From: Polychytrium aggregatum | Lineage: Eukaryota > Chytridiomycota > Chytridiomycetes > Polychytriales | Direction: 5' to 3' | DNA length: 64,000 nt | NCBI RefSeq assembly: GCF_025602895.1 | Contig: NW_026516295.1 | Location: 124,001-188,000, forward strand | Shown: positions 34,501-46,352 of the stretch, one piece after another | Layout: each line of letters starts with the position of its first letter | Numbering within the stretch: the stretch's first letter is position 1 | The notes under the pieces: model-generated | Seen by the model: only the letters and a program-made list of their open reading frames with translations | What the model was told of the DNA's origin: nothing | Database searches by the model: none | Program-made: the position numbers and the translations under genes

Positions 34501-34989
34501 AGCTCAAGATCGAAACCAAGAGCGGCGAGCACCAGAACCTGTCGGTCCACGAGGTATGTATCGTGTACATCGTGCACGCGCTGTGTCGATGGCTGTCTCC
34601 CCCCCCCTCCGCGGGATGGGGTGAGGTGCTTTTCGCGGTTTCATCGGATCCTGGACGCTGCCATCGGCGAGTCTCTCTCTCTCGCATCTGGTCTGTGGAG
34701 ATTACTTCACTTTGTACCCGTAGAGCCATCACGACTAACACATGTGTCACTTTTCTTTTGCGATTTGCGATTTGCGGCTGCGCTTGCCAACACCCTGCTC
34801 CCTCATTCCTCCTCTCCTCCCCTCATCTTCTTTCCCCTCCCTCAGCACGATGATCCCTCCCAGCTCGCCAACGAGTTCTGCAAGCACTACGACATGGTCG
34901 CCTTCCAGGAGCCTCTCTTCCGTCTCATTATGTTGAGAAAGACCAACGCCATCAGACAGCGCAGCCAAACCTACACAAAGCAGCGTTAA
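31569..34989 (+). CDS. F-box-like leucine-rich-repeat protein with long disordered region and conserved C-terminal segment
   Basis: Two exons in phase (31569-34553 and 34846-34989) give 1042 residues. An F-box-like helix set is near residues 35-75 (LPPKFFSTIIEFLEE ... LLLVCKEWS). About ten Cys-containing LRRs of the AMN1/Grr1 type follow (residues 95-370: LRRVDLPGCPITDSF, LRLLDCSFCDSITD, LYMSACDLITPSA). A charged segment with EERRRR-like stretches comes next, then about 450 residues rich in Ala, Pro, Ser and Thr. The C-terminal 80 residues are ordered (GKLLLKLKIETKSGEHQNL, HDDPSQLANEFCKHYDM, EPLFRLIML) and split by the only intron. F-box/LRR proteins choose substrates for SCF ubiquitin ligases; the partner here is unknown. 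The ATG at 31569 is chosen because upstream sequence is low-complexity. Confidence 0.88.
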
Positions 34990-35596
34990 GCCTTGATAGC
35001 CTAGAGGCGATGGTGAAGGTGTGAATAAAGCACGCCAAATCCATAACAAGAAACAATAGCAACCACAATAGCATCAATCAATCCCAAAAAAAAAAATAGC
35101 CGAATGTATAGATGACTCCTTTGAACTTTACGCCTTGTACTTTCTTTCCCTTTGCTTCACCCTTCCTCCCCCACCCCTTGGTTCTTGGTCTACTGTCATC
35201 CCTCCTCCTGTCTTTTTCTTTTCTCTCTTTCTTTTCCTTTTCTTCCTCTCTCTGCCTGATCTCTCCTGATCTTTGTCGATCGCTGCTATTCCCCTATATG
35301 ATCCCACCTGACCTACACTTGCTCCCGTCCGAGGGTCCGTCTCTGCTTCCAGCGTACCCTGTTCTGAGCCAGGGCTGTCGTTTTTTTCTGGGTCCTGAAT
35401 ACACTCCCGCCATGACCAAATCAACGACGGTAGTGGGTGAAGGTGAAGGAACACAGATGGGCACTCTTTCCCTTTCAATCTGAACGTGGTGTTTTGAATA
35501 CATGGATTGGATTGGATCGAGCAAGAGCAAACGCTGTCCAGTCCACAAATGTCTACTCTTGGATCGAGGACGGGTTTTTGGATCCGTCTGCATTAC
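34990..35596. other. Convergent 3' intergenic region
   Basis: Holds the 3' UTR of the F-box gene (+) and of the GRAM-VASt gene (-). It has an A-rich tract at 35088-35097 and a pyrimidine tract at 35140-35260. No gene. Confidence 0.6.
35024..35029 (+). terminator. AATAAA polyadenylation signal of the F-box/LRR gene
   Basis: Perfect AATAAA 35 bases after the TAA stop. Confidence 0.65.
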
Positions 35597-38500
35597 TCAT
35601 GCCCACCGCTCTTCCTCGCCTGCTGTTGGGCCCCAGGGCCGCCGGCACACAAGAACAGCACCAGCGGCTTTGCGGTTGGACTGTGAGTTCCGTGGCCGCC
35701 GCTTGTTCGATAATACCTTGCTTGGCGCTGGTGTCGATGCAGCCCCGTATAGAGCAGCAGCGGGCTCAGGCTTGTCTTCTCGACCATGGTCGGGATGGTG
35801 CCCGTCCTCATGACGGGTGGGATGCCGATAGTGCTCGAGTGCTTCGGATAGCTCCCACTCAAAGTGCCGGGCATGCGGGCCCAGCTTGGCGACGGCCCGG
35901 TTGAGATCCAGGAGCCGCCGCTTCATCGAAAAGATCTTTTGGTCCAGACGCCGGGTCAGCCTGAGATAAATCCGACGCTGGCCGTCGATATAGTCGGTCT
36001 GGTTGGGGCGAAAGTCCACTGGCGGGGTCGGCAAGGACGGCTCGGCTGAGGCACTAGCATCACCGGACCTAGCTGCGATACCGGGCTCGCGGGACTTGAG
36101 GTCGTCAAAGAGAGCATTGACTTGACCCCGAAGCGCCACTATGGAGTAAAGATTGAAAACAGCGAGAGCCAAAGTGATGGCAAAGACGGCCAGGATCACG
36201 AGCGTCAACCGAGGCCGGGACCGAGGGCCGGGGTGACCATCCAGCGCAAGCAGCGATCGACTTCCGAGCGACGCTGTCGAGGAGTTGCGTCCAGAAGCCC
36301 GCATGAACGACGAAAACGACCCGGGAATCGTTTCAAGGCTGTGCCGGGTCATCTCGGCCATGGAGACATGCATCTTGCCAATCGTCCGGTGCGAAGGTTT
36401 GCCCACCGAGCGCCATTTCAGCGACCGTCGGCGTCGCTTGGTCGTTCCTTCGCTCTCCAGATGCTCGAGGGACTCGGGCTCGCTCGACTCGCCGAGCCGC
36501 TCCGGGGATGTTGCTGCACCGTTGCTCTCCGACAAAGATGGACTGCCGACCACGAGGACCAAGAGTTGCTCATAGAGTTGCTTCCACATCGTCCAGCACA
36601 GGAACCACAGCCACCCTTGGATGACGGTGAGCACCGACCCGACGCTCACAGCCGAATCCGCCCCTGCCTTGGTTTGCGAAGCTGAAGCCAAAGTCGAAGG
36701 TGATACCGATAGCAGCGTCGGGGTCTGCACAGAACCCCCGCCCACAGCCGCCATCGAGGCTGGGTCTGGGACTTGGTTCTTGCGCCTGAGATACTTGCGG
36801 ATCTGTTTACAGAGCTCCTTTGCAAAGTGCTCCGAGCTCTCGATACTTCCCACCTCGATTCGATCTGCCATGCCCGACAGCAGGTCGGTGAATACGATAG
36901 ATGCAGAAAGAACACAAGTGAGTGAGCGGTACTGCAGGTGGGAAGGGAGTCAAGCCGGCTTCCAAAATCGCAGAGTCGACACGTCGCAGTGGCAGTGGCA
37001 GGCCCAGGTTGCAGCCCAGTCGCAAGTGCCGTGCGGAAAGAGATCACAGCCACCGGAATCCAGCACCGCACAGCGAGTGCTGTTTTCTACCGGAGCTGTA
37101 GAAATTTCAGAATCGCTCCCGCACCTTTCCATATCAGCTTTCGGTGGAACACAGCGCTTGCGGTGACAATCAGTCGCGACTTGCCGACTTCGGCTGGCTC
37201 GATGCTGTAGAGGTTGTGCGTCTCAAAGTCGCTGCCGTAAGGCACATTTGGTGTTTTGATGACGCAGTCAACGAAGTACCTTGTCCTTCAGCAGGAAAGT
37301 GACCCAATACACGCGAAGCCACGCCAGTATCAACAGTTCGGCAGTCAGCCTTCGAGTAGTCGCGGCCCATCAAGGCTCATACGCGGGCTCAAAGCTGAGA
37401 CCATTCACAGTGAAAGGGGGAAAAAGTCAGCATCCATCCTGAGCAGAACAAAACTGACACTCACCCCTTCTCCATAGAGACCACAGTCTGGCTCTCGGTG
37501 CATTGAGCAATCTTTTTTTGAGCTGGGGTTGAGCATTGGAGGGGCAACAGAGAGGGACGTGAATGATGCAAGGCAGAAAGTCAGTTGCTCGTGCTCAAAG
37601 ACACGAGGCAGGTTCATTTCCATCGTTCTCCCGATTAGTGCCTGGGGGGGGGATAGAAAACTGCCATCCCGCCTCTGACATACTCATCGTGGTCTTGTAT
37701 GTTGGACAGTAGGTCACCAGACGTCGTTGCCCCTGTCCATCGGCGACTTGCTCCCACGGCTCAAAATGCACGTCGGCGGTCTTGCGCTTGGCATGTGTTG
37801 CTCGGATCACATCCGATCCATTCGAGCCAAACAAGAGCTCAAAGATGGCTGGTGGATCCATCTCGATGACTTCATCCAAGATCTTGTACTTGTACTTGCG
37901 CCAGGATGGAATCTCGTCCGTGTCTTCGGATGAGACCGGGTCCGCGCCAGGGATCGGGACCGCGAGACCAGGGCCCTTGGAGAGAGGCTCGAGAGGAACA
38001 GGAGGGCTGATCGAGCTACTGGAAGGCTTGCGCGATTGCAATGTTGCTGTAGGCGTCAGGCCCGTTGTGAGGAGCTGCGGTGTGTTTGGGGCAGGACCGG
38101 GGGCAATCGATGCCAGCCGCTGAGAATTGAGCACGACATCGACATCGATCTTGCTTGGCGCTCGTGAGTTCGAAAGACTGTGTTGAACGGCAAGCGTGGT
38201 TACAGCGCCATGCCCCCATCAAGAAGGATAGTTTGAATGCGTGTAAGCATACCAGCTGCGCTGCTCCGCTTCGGCCCTCCAGATGCAAAGAGCACCCGCA
38301 ACAGGACCTCACACCATCTCCCGAGCTTGCCGTGTTATGATCGCGAAATCAGTCGACCAGCCAGTACCTCAAACGATGCTGTTGATCGGGTGTCTCGGAC
38401 CACGCAGCGCTGAGTGACTCGCCTCGGAAACTCGCCATCGTAGTTGAAACCTCGCTCCGGCGGTTGTCGTCTTCGTCTCTGCTGGCACTGGGTGCTTCAT

Positions 38501-40127
38501 CGTCGTTGCTCTCCAAGAGATGTGGCTTCCTTGTCTGAGGAGCGTGGATCGAGATTCGGGATGGCGATAGCACGTTGCGGAAACATGTGGGATAACGGCG
38601 ATTGTGAGCTCATCAGTCATAAGCACGAACAACGCCTTGATGACATCCCCGAATCATTGGGTTATGCATCCACCGACCGCATACGGAGCTTACCAGTCGG
38701 CACCATGCATTTACCAGACAATGATATGCCGAATCGCGCTTCAGGAAAGACGAAAAGACACACTAGCAGTGCCAAAGAAGGTCACGATGGGTCAGTCGCC
38801 GGTAGGTCGGTGAGTCGGGTACCAGCATTGGACAGCCCAACGTGATATCGCACATGCGTGGATGACGATCGGACGAACAAGAGTGTGCTTCCCGCCGAGG
38901 GCAGATGATGTCACCGACCTTCTTGGAGGTGGTGCATATCCTGATCGCATTCGGAAACATCACCACCGTCGATTTTTTCTCGATCGAGATGATTTCTTCA
39001 AAGGGCAACACAATGTCGACGGTCCGGGCAAAGATATTTCCGTGGAACAAGACGTGGGACCCAGTAATGTACATCTTTCCTTGCCAGAGGACATCTTTCT
39101 CCAGCGCGCAGCTGAAGCCTGCGGGCATATCGAAGAGAGTCGCGGATCAGTCTATTTGTGAGTCTGTGGAGATGCCAGATACAAACTCCGAAGGGAAACT
39201 GGCTCGGCACATGGGTTTGAAGAGCCGACATGGCGGAATTGTTATCGGGTATGCGACTGTGTACTCACTGTTGACGACTTCGGTCTTGCAATATTCCGGA
39301 AACAGCTTCTCGACTCGCCTTTGTTCACGATTGGAAGTCATACTCGGCGATGCCGGACACACAGTCGAGCCAAGAAGGCGATGGTCTGCATCACTGTCAT
39401 CGGCGTGCACGCTCTGGCCCTTCTTTTCGCTGAGGAGGTCGGGCTCCGACACAGGATGGCTGGCCGTGTTCGCACGGCTGAGAGCGCAAGGGCTCTTGGA
39501 GACCGACGCCGACCGCCTTGATTCGGGTGTAGCGGCACCGGAAGGGCGTGGGTGTGCGGATGGATGCTTGGAGAGCTCATCGTCGCTCACATGAGCTATC
39601 GTGGCCGGTAATCTGGGTTTGGGCTTGGACGTGCCCGTGGATTTGACGATATCGGTGGTTGGAGGGGTGCTGGGCTTGGAGGAGGGTTGTTTGAGGCTGA
39701 TGTCGTCTGCCTCCAGGACGAAAGACTTCCAGCTCTCTGGAGGCTGCCACGAGCTCATCGAAGCCTCGCGCGAGATGATCTGCGGTGCATTCCCATGAAG
39801 TCTCGGCGATTCGACGGCGTGAACTCGGCTGCTGTGGGCGCTGGCGATAACCGCCTCTCGGTTCACACGCTCGGTTGGCATCAGCGATATGGTCACGGAC
39901 CGTCGCCGCGCTGGCATATCGCCCTGGCTTCGAGAGCATTCGTCCTCGTCGCTGCAGGCAGATAAGGGAGATTCGTCGCGAAAGCCCAGGCTCGGTGGGT
40001 CGAGGCTGGACCCAGATTTGATGAGACGGTTGGCGAGCCCATCGTCCGAGCCGTGCCGAATGTGGCTCGGCAGCGACGACGGCTCCCAGTCGGGGAGCAA
40101 ATGCGGAGGAGGCGACTTTGAACTCAT
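35597..40127 (-). CDS. GRAM-VASt (Lam/Ltc-type) membrane-contact-site sterol transfer protein
   Basis: Eight exons close in phase: 40127-39269, 39118-38919, 38762-38715, 38534-38368, 38177-37684, 37522-37465, 37285-37125 and 36864-35597, giving 1084 residues. Order: a disordered N-terminus (residues 1-280); a GRAM domain across exons 1-3 (FSCALEKDVLWQGKMYIT, VLFHGNIFARTVDIVLPFEE, FSSFLKRDSAYHCL); a Ser/Pro linker; a VASt/StART-like domain in exons 5-8 (DPPAIFELLFGS, LVTYCPTYKTTM, RYFVDCVIKTPNVPYGSDF, RLIVTASAVFHRKLIWK); and two hydrophobic segments (about residues 740-770 and 880-905), the second being the likely ER anchor. The family moves sterol between ER and plasma membrane or mitochondria. 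Exon 3 is 48 bases. Exon 7 uses an AAG acceptor (37288-37286). Exon 2 uses a GTCGGT donor. Confidence 0.93.
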
Positions 40128-41004
40128 TCAGAGGAGAGCCAGTCAGGAGTTTGGAGGGCCAGGTATCGCCCGCACGTATACGGTCCACTTGGTCGGGAAG
40201 AGTTGAGTAAGTCGATCGGCCACAGCCAACTGAGGGACTTGTCTTCAGAAGAAATTGTCAAGACCGCCGCTTTGGCGAAATTTCCAAGTATCAACGCCTG
40301 TGATTGGGGCGAGGCCTTCGTTGGTGGAGGTCTAGATTCACATCCAGTATGTCCTATTGATTTTTGTGTGGAGTATACATGAAAGGATACCCTTTGCTTT
40401 GCTTTCTCCGTCAACTGTTTCTTGAGTCTGAGCAAATCGAGGGAGTCTGAACTACCGCACAATCATCGGTGCAAAGCTTGATTCAGACGCTGAGATGACG
40501 GATTCCTCACCGAGTTCGTTTCAAGCTCTCGAGGGCAGGTGGGATACAGTGCTGAATAACACCTGCAGCCCAGACTGGGAGGCTCCAATCGTCAGTGCAG
40601 GAAGCGTCAGAGAAGCCATCAAGGTGAAACCTCCAAGGAAGGAGACAGCTCTGGCAAGATCAAGATCGAGCTATTGCTGCCCTGTGTCTACAAGAGTTCT
40701 GGTACCCCAGAGCCATCGGCCAAGGACTGCGATGAGGGTGGTCAAGACGTTCATCCGACCGATGACGGAGGATTGATCGACCCTCGAGACCCTCAGCAGG
40801 CAGCGGGCGGTGATACTCAGCAGACTACTGCCCGCATCTCTGTTCCTGTTCATACAGAGCATCCCACGATGCAATGCTCCTCGGCTGCAGCCCCATAGCC
40901 CCGTCGACAACACTGCCGCACTCTGCACTGTCTCATTTGCCAGATCAACTTTATTCTCAAGAGCGACCTTCAGCCGGCTGTTGACGCTGTTGCTCATAAG
41001 CATC
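40128..41004. other. Intergenic region
   Basis: Lies between the start of the GRAM-VASt gene and the end of the Sel1 kinase, both on the minus strand, so it should hold the promoter of the former. No recognisable coding sequence on either strand. Confidence 0.55.
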
Positions 41005-42933
41005 CTACGAGTTTAACATCAACATGATATCCATGAGTATATCCCTGCCTTCGTTGGTGTTCGAGCCCAGTTTGGTAGCCTTGATATACCAATCTAAGCT
41101 AGCTAATGGATTGCAGACGACTCCCAGGCCCATCGCAAAACAGTCGCCAAGAGCCCACATGCTGTATCCATTGTTCTGGTCGACGGAGGCCCAGTACCAC
41201 TTCAGCGCCTTTGATCTGCTGCGGAGTGTTCCCAGACGGAAGGAATAGCAGTGTCCGAGCCAGTACTGGCTGTCGCTGTGTCCCTGCTTGGCGAGCTCCT
41301 TGAAGATCGTGAAGGCCCGGTTCTTGTCCTGCTCGGTGCCGAACCCGTTGACATAGCACACGGCCGTCAGATGCTTGCAGAGCCAGTCGTGCTCGGATCC
41401 CATGTGGCAGAGCTCAAAGTACTTGCAGGCCGCAGCCGACCTCGACGACACCAGTACAAAGCCGCTCAGACACGATCTCTCGCCAAATTTGAAGTCGGAA
41501 GTGTATGTTGCGCTCTCCTGGATTTGCTTGATGCCGGTGACGGTGTCTCTGTCCACTCCGCGACCGAGATACCGGAGCCAGCCTTGCATATGCAAGGCGA
41601 TGGGAGCAAGCATCGGGTCGCCAGATTTCTTGTGGACCTTGGTCCAGTACTCAAGGGACTTTTCAAAGTCTTGGTTGACACCCATGCCGATCATGTACAT
41701 CCAGCCGAGATAGAAGCAGGCCTCGGGGTTGTCTCCGTCGGCCAGATGCTGGAAGATCTGGAGGGGAGTTTTGTTGTTGGGCTGGGAGGGCTGGGAAGGC
41801 TGAGAAGCCGAGTGGTGGGCGGTGTGCTTGGCAAGGAACTTGAACAGACCCCGCGGCGGCTCTGGCAGCTCCGGCAGCTCTGGCGGCTTGAGCAAGCTCT
41901 CGGCGATATCGAGGGCGGCGTCGGGATCGCCGGCACGGAAGCGCTGGACCATCGACGGCGACAGATTGCAGTCGGCGGGAAGATCCACGGACACGGCCTG
42001 GGAGGACTTGGATGTGTCGGGGGACTTGGGTGGGTCCGATGGGTCCGATGGGTCCGAGGAGCTGGGCTGCTCGGGGGTCGGGCGGATATAGTCCTTGTAA
42101 CAGTCGAGGGCCTCGACGATGGCGGGGAACTTTGGGCGACCATCGGGAGCCTGTGCCCAGCACTCGCTGATGAGCTGCCAGACGTCATCAGAGACACCGC
42201 TGATGCGTGCGGGTCGGTCGCCGCGAAGAACATGTCTGGTGATCGAGCCGTTATCCAGGCGGTTGCCATTGCGGGTCCATGCGGGCCGGCCGTCCTTGAT
42301 GACCTCGACCGCAGTGATGGCAAAGGCAAAGACGTCCGAGCGCTTGGTGATCAGCGTTTGGTGCGGCCCACCCAGCAGCTCGGGGGCCATGAAGCCGGGA
42401 GTGCCGGAAATCGAGCCCTCTCTGTTGTCGCTTCGGTCCGAGTCGGCTCGGATGCAGGCCAGGCCAAAGTCGGCAATGACGGCCGAGAAGGACTTGTCCA
42501 TCAGAACGTTGATCGGCTTCAGGTCGCCGTGGGCAATGTTGTTTGCGTGCAGATACGCCATGCCCGAGGCCACTTGGTAGAGGAGACAGAGCTTTTCGTT
42601 GAGGGGACGCACGGAGCTTGGATTGCTGATATAGGCGTGGAGTGTGCCGTTGGGCATGAATGGCGAGACGACGCAGTGCTTGGAGTTGTTGTCGCAGGCG
42701 CCGATGAACGGCAGGACGTGCGGATGGCTCAGCTTGCTCCAGATGGCGATTTCCTTCCGAAAGTCGTCCAGCAACCGATTGTTCTGGCCGCGGAAGGGCT
42801 GCTTCACAGCAACGTCGATTCCGTTGTATGAGGCTCGGTAGACCTCGCCAAAGCCGCCGTGGGCGACGGGAGCGAGGACCCAGTTGGTGATGCTCTCGGC
42901 AGGAATGATCCAGGACGGCGATTGTGTCGACAT
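41005..42933 (-). CDS. TKL-type protein kinase with C-terminal Sel1-like repeats
   Basis: One exon, 642 residues from ATG 42933. In-frame sequence continues upstream to 43059 but is Pro/His-rich and not kinase-like. The kinase domain is about residues 20-290: glycine loop AHGGFGEVY, VAVKQ lysine, catalytic loop HGDLKPINVL (HGD in place of HRD), ADFGLA, GFMAPE and a CW..P..RP motif near the end. A linker rich in Ser-Asp-Pro follows, then four or five Sel1-like repeats to the stop (ACFYLGWMYMIGMGV, MQGWLRYLGRGVDRDTV, YWLGHCYSFRL, MWALGDCFAMGLGV). Sel1 repeats act as protein-binding scaffolds. The segment IIPAESITNW before the kinase recurs in the other kinase at 56.8 kb, so the two are related. 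Confidence 0.93.
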   Translation of the reverse strand: MSTQSPSWIIPAESITNWVLAPVAHGGFGEVYRASYNGIDVAVKQPFRGQNNRLLDDFRKEIAIWSKLSHPHVLPFIGACDNNSKHCVVSPFMPNGTLHAYISNPSSVRPLNEKLCLLYQVASGMAYLHANNIAHGDLKPINVLMDKSFSAVIADFGLACIRADSDRSDNREGSISGTPGFMAPELLGGPHQTLITKRSDVFAFAITAVEVIKDGRPAWTRNGNRLDNGSITRHVLRGDRPARISGVSDDVWQLISECWAQAPDGRPKFPAIVEALDCYKDYIRPTPEQPSSSDPSDPSDPPKSPDTSKSSQAVSVDLPADCNLSPSMVQRFRAGDPDAALDIAESLLKPPELPELPEPPRGLFKFLAKHTAHHSASQPSQPSQPNNKTPLQIFQHLADGDNPEACFYLGWMYMIGMGVNQDFEKSLEYWTKVHKKSGDPMLAPIALHMQGWLRYLGRGVDRDTVTGIKQIQESATYTSDFKFGERSCLSGFVLVSSRSAAACKYFELCHMGSEHDWLCKHLTAVCYVNGFGTEQDKNRAFTIFKELAKQGHSDSQYWLGHCYSFRLGTLRSRSKALKWYWASVDQNNGYSMWALGDCFAMGLGVVCNPLASLDWYIKATKLGSNTNEGRDILMDIMLMLNS

Positions 42934-44048
42934 TGTGGATGTGCGGATGGTGTGGATGTGCGGGTGATGTGGATGTGCAAATGCTGGAGGATCGATCTTG
43001 GACCGACAGTGTTCGAGAAGAGAGCGCAGTGGACGGTCGCAGGGTCGGAATTCACCCAAAGGAAGCGTTGAGAGACAGAGTTTGCGGGCTCCATCGGCGA
43101 TCGCGGGGCGACGGGGGTTGATATACCAGAGTTGCGATATCGGTCGGTATCATCGACGCGTCGGTGGCGGGTCGGTGGCGGGCAGTGGCGGGGCGGCTCG
43201 GCCAACCAGAGAAGCGCTGGGGCAGTCACGTTGTTCTGGCGCGGTATCATGGCTTGGTGGATTGTTCGGTGGATTGTTCGGTGGGTTGCTCGGTGGGTTG
43301 TTCGGTGGGTTGCTCGGTGGGTTGCTCGGTGGGTTGCTCGGCAGTTCGCTCAGCCGGCCGCACGGTATCAGGATGCAGCATCATTGGTCTCTGCATTCCT
43401 GGCCGCCTGATGATCGCAGGCGAGATCAGCATGCGGCAGCGAGCAGCCCCCAGCGGCTGTCGGCATTGGTGTCGCTCTGGGCATGGTCAGACAAGTCGCA
43501 ACCCGCTGAGTACCATCCAAGATGCTTGGCCACCAACGAGGTCAATAATGATCGCTGCCAATAGCGAGCTGCTCAGGGAAGGGAACGCGTTCTTCAGCAT
43601 CTCTTACATGGACTGGTGGCCATTTGTACCGGATTTCATTTGGTGATTGGAACGCTTCTCATTCATTTGCTCATAGATTCCGCTCGCTCTCAGTGGTGTT
43701 TGACGACTGGCTATCTCGAGATTCACAACAATATTGAGTGGATGTGGCCGATTCCTTCTCTCTGATGAACAGGATCGGGACACACCCCGACAGAATTTGC
43801 TGGACATGGCACCGATATTAGCAGTGCTGTTGGACGCGCTGGCCGAGTGTTCCATATGAGAAACCATCAATCCGCTATTTGCTGTAAATGAAGCGACTGC
43901 GTTTATTTGACGAGCACCGTCCAGGAGTTGTAATCGTCAGTTTTCGCTCTAGGTGCTGTTGAACACGGAGCGAACAGAGGCGAGCCCCATTGCATGACAT
44001 GGTCAAAGTCTGGAAAGACGAGCGTCGAGGGCGGAGTCGATTCGGTGC
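42934..44048. other. Intergenic region with 12-bp minisatellite
   Basis: Upstream of the Sel1 kinase and downstream of MsrA. It contains the GTGGGTTGCTCG array (next entry) and a unique, AT-richer part (43560-43900). I see no gene. Confidence 0.5.
43254..43348. repeat. 12-bp minisatellite (GTGGGTTGCTCG / GTGGATTGTTCG)
   Basis: About eight 12-base units, shifting from GTGGATTGTTCG at the left to GTGGGTTGCTCG at the right. Confidence 0.9.
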
Positions 44049-45507
44049 CTACAGGCTGCTGTACTGACTCTTGATCTGCGTGAGGCGAGGAGCCAACCAA
44101 TGTGGGGTTATTCGTGCAATTAGTCGAGTGCGGATGATGCTGTCTGTTCGCAGAGTTTGATTACGGCTGCGTGAAAACAGCGACAGCCTCAAGATGCCAA
44201 CGGAATCGTTCATTGGGGTATGGCTCAAGTGGGACTTCCTCCCGTGCACTATCGATATCCCATGCTGTCGCTACAGCTTGTATTGCACTCTACTTACCCT
44301 CTCCCAGGTTCGCTCAAAGTGGCTGGGACACTCGTACCCGTCCGGGTTCTTGGTCAAGTACTCCTGTTGGAACCGAGTGTTGGTGTTATGTGAGCAGCGA
44401 GAGCGACAGAAAGAGCGACAGAAAGAGCGGCAAGCATCGGGTGTATTCAACGGCGTATAATGGAGGATGTCAACATGGAGCTTTGATGCGCTCCGAACGC
44501 ATCTGAATACGACAAAGGTGGCCACTGAGGTTACCTGATGATATTCCTCCGCGGACCAGAAGGTGTGAAAGGGCTCGAGGGTGGTGGAGATCTTGTGATG
44601 GCCAAAGTACGGCTGGATCCTGTCGATCACACTTCTGGCGGTCTGCTCCTGGCTGGGGCTATGGAAGAGAATGCATGATCGATACTGGGTGCCAACATCA
44701 CCGCCCTGACGGTTGAGGGTCGTGGGGTCATGCATACGGAAGCTGGGACGAAGCAACAGGATACCGTTATTCACCGGTTCGCAATAAATAGAACAAGCTC
44801 GACAAAGTCAGGCCAGAGAAGGGCAGATTGAGTATGCTAGGGGCCAGAAGGCTGTGTGCGAGGCAGCAGTGATGTCCAGTAAAGTTCAAGGCCGAGGCAA
44901 GACCATGGGCTGTGTTGGGTGTGAGCCGCTCTTGCATAGGACGGAATGCAGTGTTCCTTACAAGAAGTCGAGGATTGTTTCATAAGACAGGACCCTAGAA
45001 TCGTATTCGATCTGGATAACTTCGGCATGGCCCGTCTGTCCTGTGCAAACCTGCGATAGCAACAGTGTCAAGACAAACTGTGAGCTGATGCACTGAGGGA
45101 TAAACAGGCATCATTTGCGGATCTGCTTGGTCTGGGAGCGTATCTCGGAATCCAACGATGTAATCCAACGATGCATTCCGACGATGGAAGCCAGTGTTCA
45201 GCCGCAGACTCACCTGTCGGTATGAGGGGGTGGTTGCGACGCCGCCGGCATAGCCGACCTTTGCCGAGATCAAACCGGCGCCGGCAAACTTTCGGCGGAA
45301 CGACTTTTCAACACCCTAGAGGGTTGACGGTGCCAGAACGAGTTGGGGAAGCAGAGGAGGCGACGGGTCAGTATGCTGCGACGAGGCATCTGTTCGGACC
45401 GGGCGGATGGACGGTACGATTGCAGAGCCGGAGTTGCAGTCATGCAGACTTGCCCAAAAGCATCCGGCTCCGAGGGTGGCCAGCTCAGTGGTAACAGGGG
45501 CAGCCAT
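44049..45507 (-). CDS. MXR1: Peptide methionine-S-sulfoxide reductase MsrA
   Basis: Repairs oxidised methionine by reducing the S-sulfoxide. Six exons close in phase: 45507-45454, 45315-45214, 45050-44962, 44742-44535, 44363-44298 and 44075-44049, giving 181 residues. The active-site motif GAGCFW is split by intron 1, which starts with a GC donor (45453-45452) in the context TGG|GCAAGT. Then come KVGYAGGVATTPSYRQVCTG, TGHAEVIQIEYD, MHDPTTLNRQGGDVGTQYRS and FWSAEEYHQEYL, all family signatures. The final 27-base exon (IKSQYSSL) rests on phase and a CAG acceptor only. No mitochondrial presequence is visible, so a cytosolic location is likely. Confidence 0.95.
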
Positions 45508-45834
45508 GACAGGGAAGGCTCGAGGAGGGAACGGCGATACAATGGGTGGAGACGGGCGATGGAATGGACGCAAGCGATCGAGGGAAAGCGAACGGGGAAC
45601 TGCGATGGAGGGAATTCAAATGCACGCCGGCGAGGCGCTCCAATCGCCGGACGGGGAGCGGATGAATGACAAGCTCGCAGGCCGGCGATGGCGTCGACGG
45701 ACGGACGAATGGGCAATGCGTTGGTCCGCGGGAGCGGTGCGGGCGTGGAGATGCAATGTGGATGGAGCAATTTGATGTGGATGTCATGATGATGATGATG
45801 ATGATGTTACTTTATTCATGAGACACTACATTCC

Positions 45835-45930
45835 ATGAACATGTCGTATGTGCTGAGATTGCGTCCAATGGAGATACATGCAATTCAACAGATCAATTTG
45901 ACAACCTCCGAGTGAACACCACCGGTCGCT
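45835..45930. repeat. Degenerate dispersed repeat, copy 2
   Basis: Aligns with about 15830-15915: both share AACAGATCA.TTTG.CA and CCTCCGAGTGAA.ACCACC, with small gaps. A related but weaker stretch (TGGACGC.CTGGC) recurs near 43835-43855. Confidence 0.5.
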
Positions 45931-46108
45931 CTCCGGTCTCCACAATCGACATGCATACTGGTCTCGGAGTGCGGGCGGTGAATGGTGCTCTTGGACGCAC
46001 TGGCGAATGGTCGTGGCCAGTGCGCGATAACATTGGGTAACAAAATATTCGACCAATGGTCAAAATCAAGGGTGTCCCGTTATTTGTTGGATAGACTGCA
46101 ATAATCTC

Positions 46109-46195
46109 ATCACATCGATAACATCACATCGATAACATCCCATCGATAACATCCCATCGATAACATCACATCGATAACATCACATCGATGATATC
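46109..46195. repeat. 14-bp minisatellite (AACATCACATCGAT)
   Basis: About six units of 14 bases, two of them with CCC instead of CAC, ending about 160 bases before the LAMTOR5 start codon. Confidence 0.9.
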
Positions 46196-46352
46196 ACATG
46201 GATATCGTCCTCGTCTGGCCCGCATTTGATTACCCGGCCCGCCTGGCTCTGTCCGGGTCCGTGGTCTTCAACCCGCCGCTGCCGCCCTTCTCCGTCTCTG
46301 TCCTCCTGCCTCCCCATCGCTCGCGCATCGCTGTCCCGCCCGACCCTCCACC

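Larger units (their letters stand above)
45508..46352. other. Divergent intergenic region with repeats
   Basis: Between MsrA (-) and LAMTOR5 (+). It contains a GAT run at 45787-45806, copy 2 of the degenerate dispersed repeat (about 45835-46030) and a 14-bp minisatellite. No gene. Confidence 0.55.

Noticed and set aside
41251-42831. 526-residue open frame on the plus strand
   Set aside because: Antisense to the TKL-Sel1 kinase, with no domain signature.
42934-43059. N-terminal extension of the TKL-Sel1 kinase
   Set aside because: The upstream in-frame sequence is His/Pro/Thr-rich from a short repeat; ATG 42933 gives a normal kinase start.
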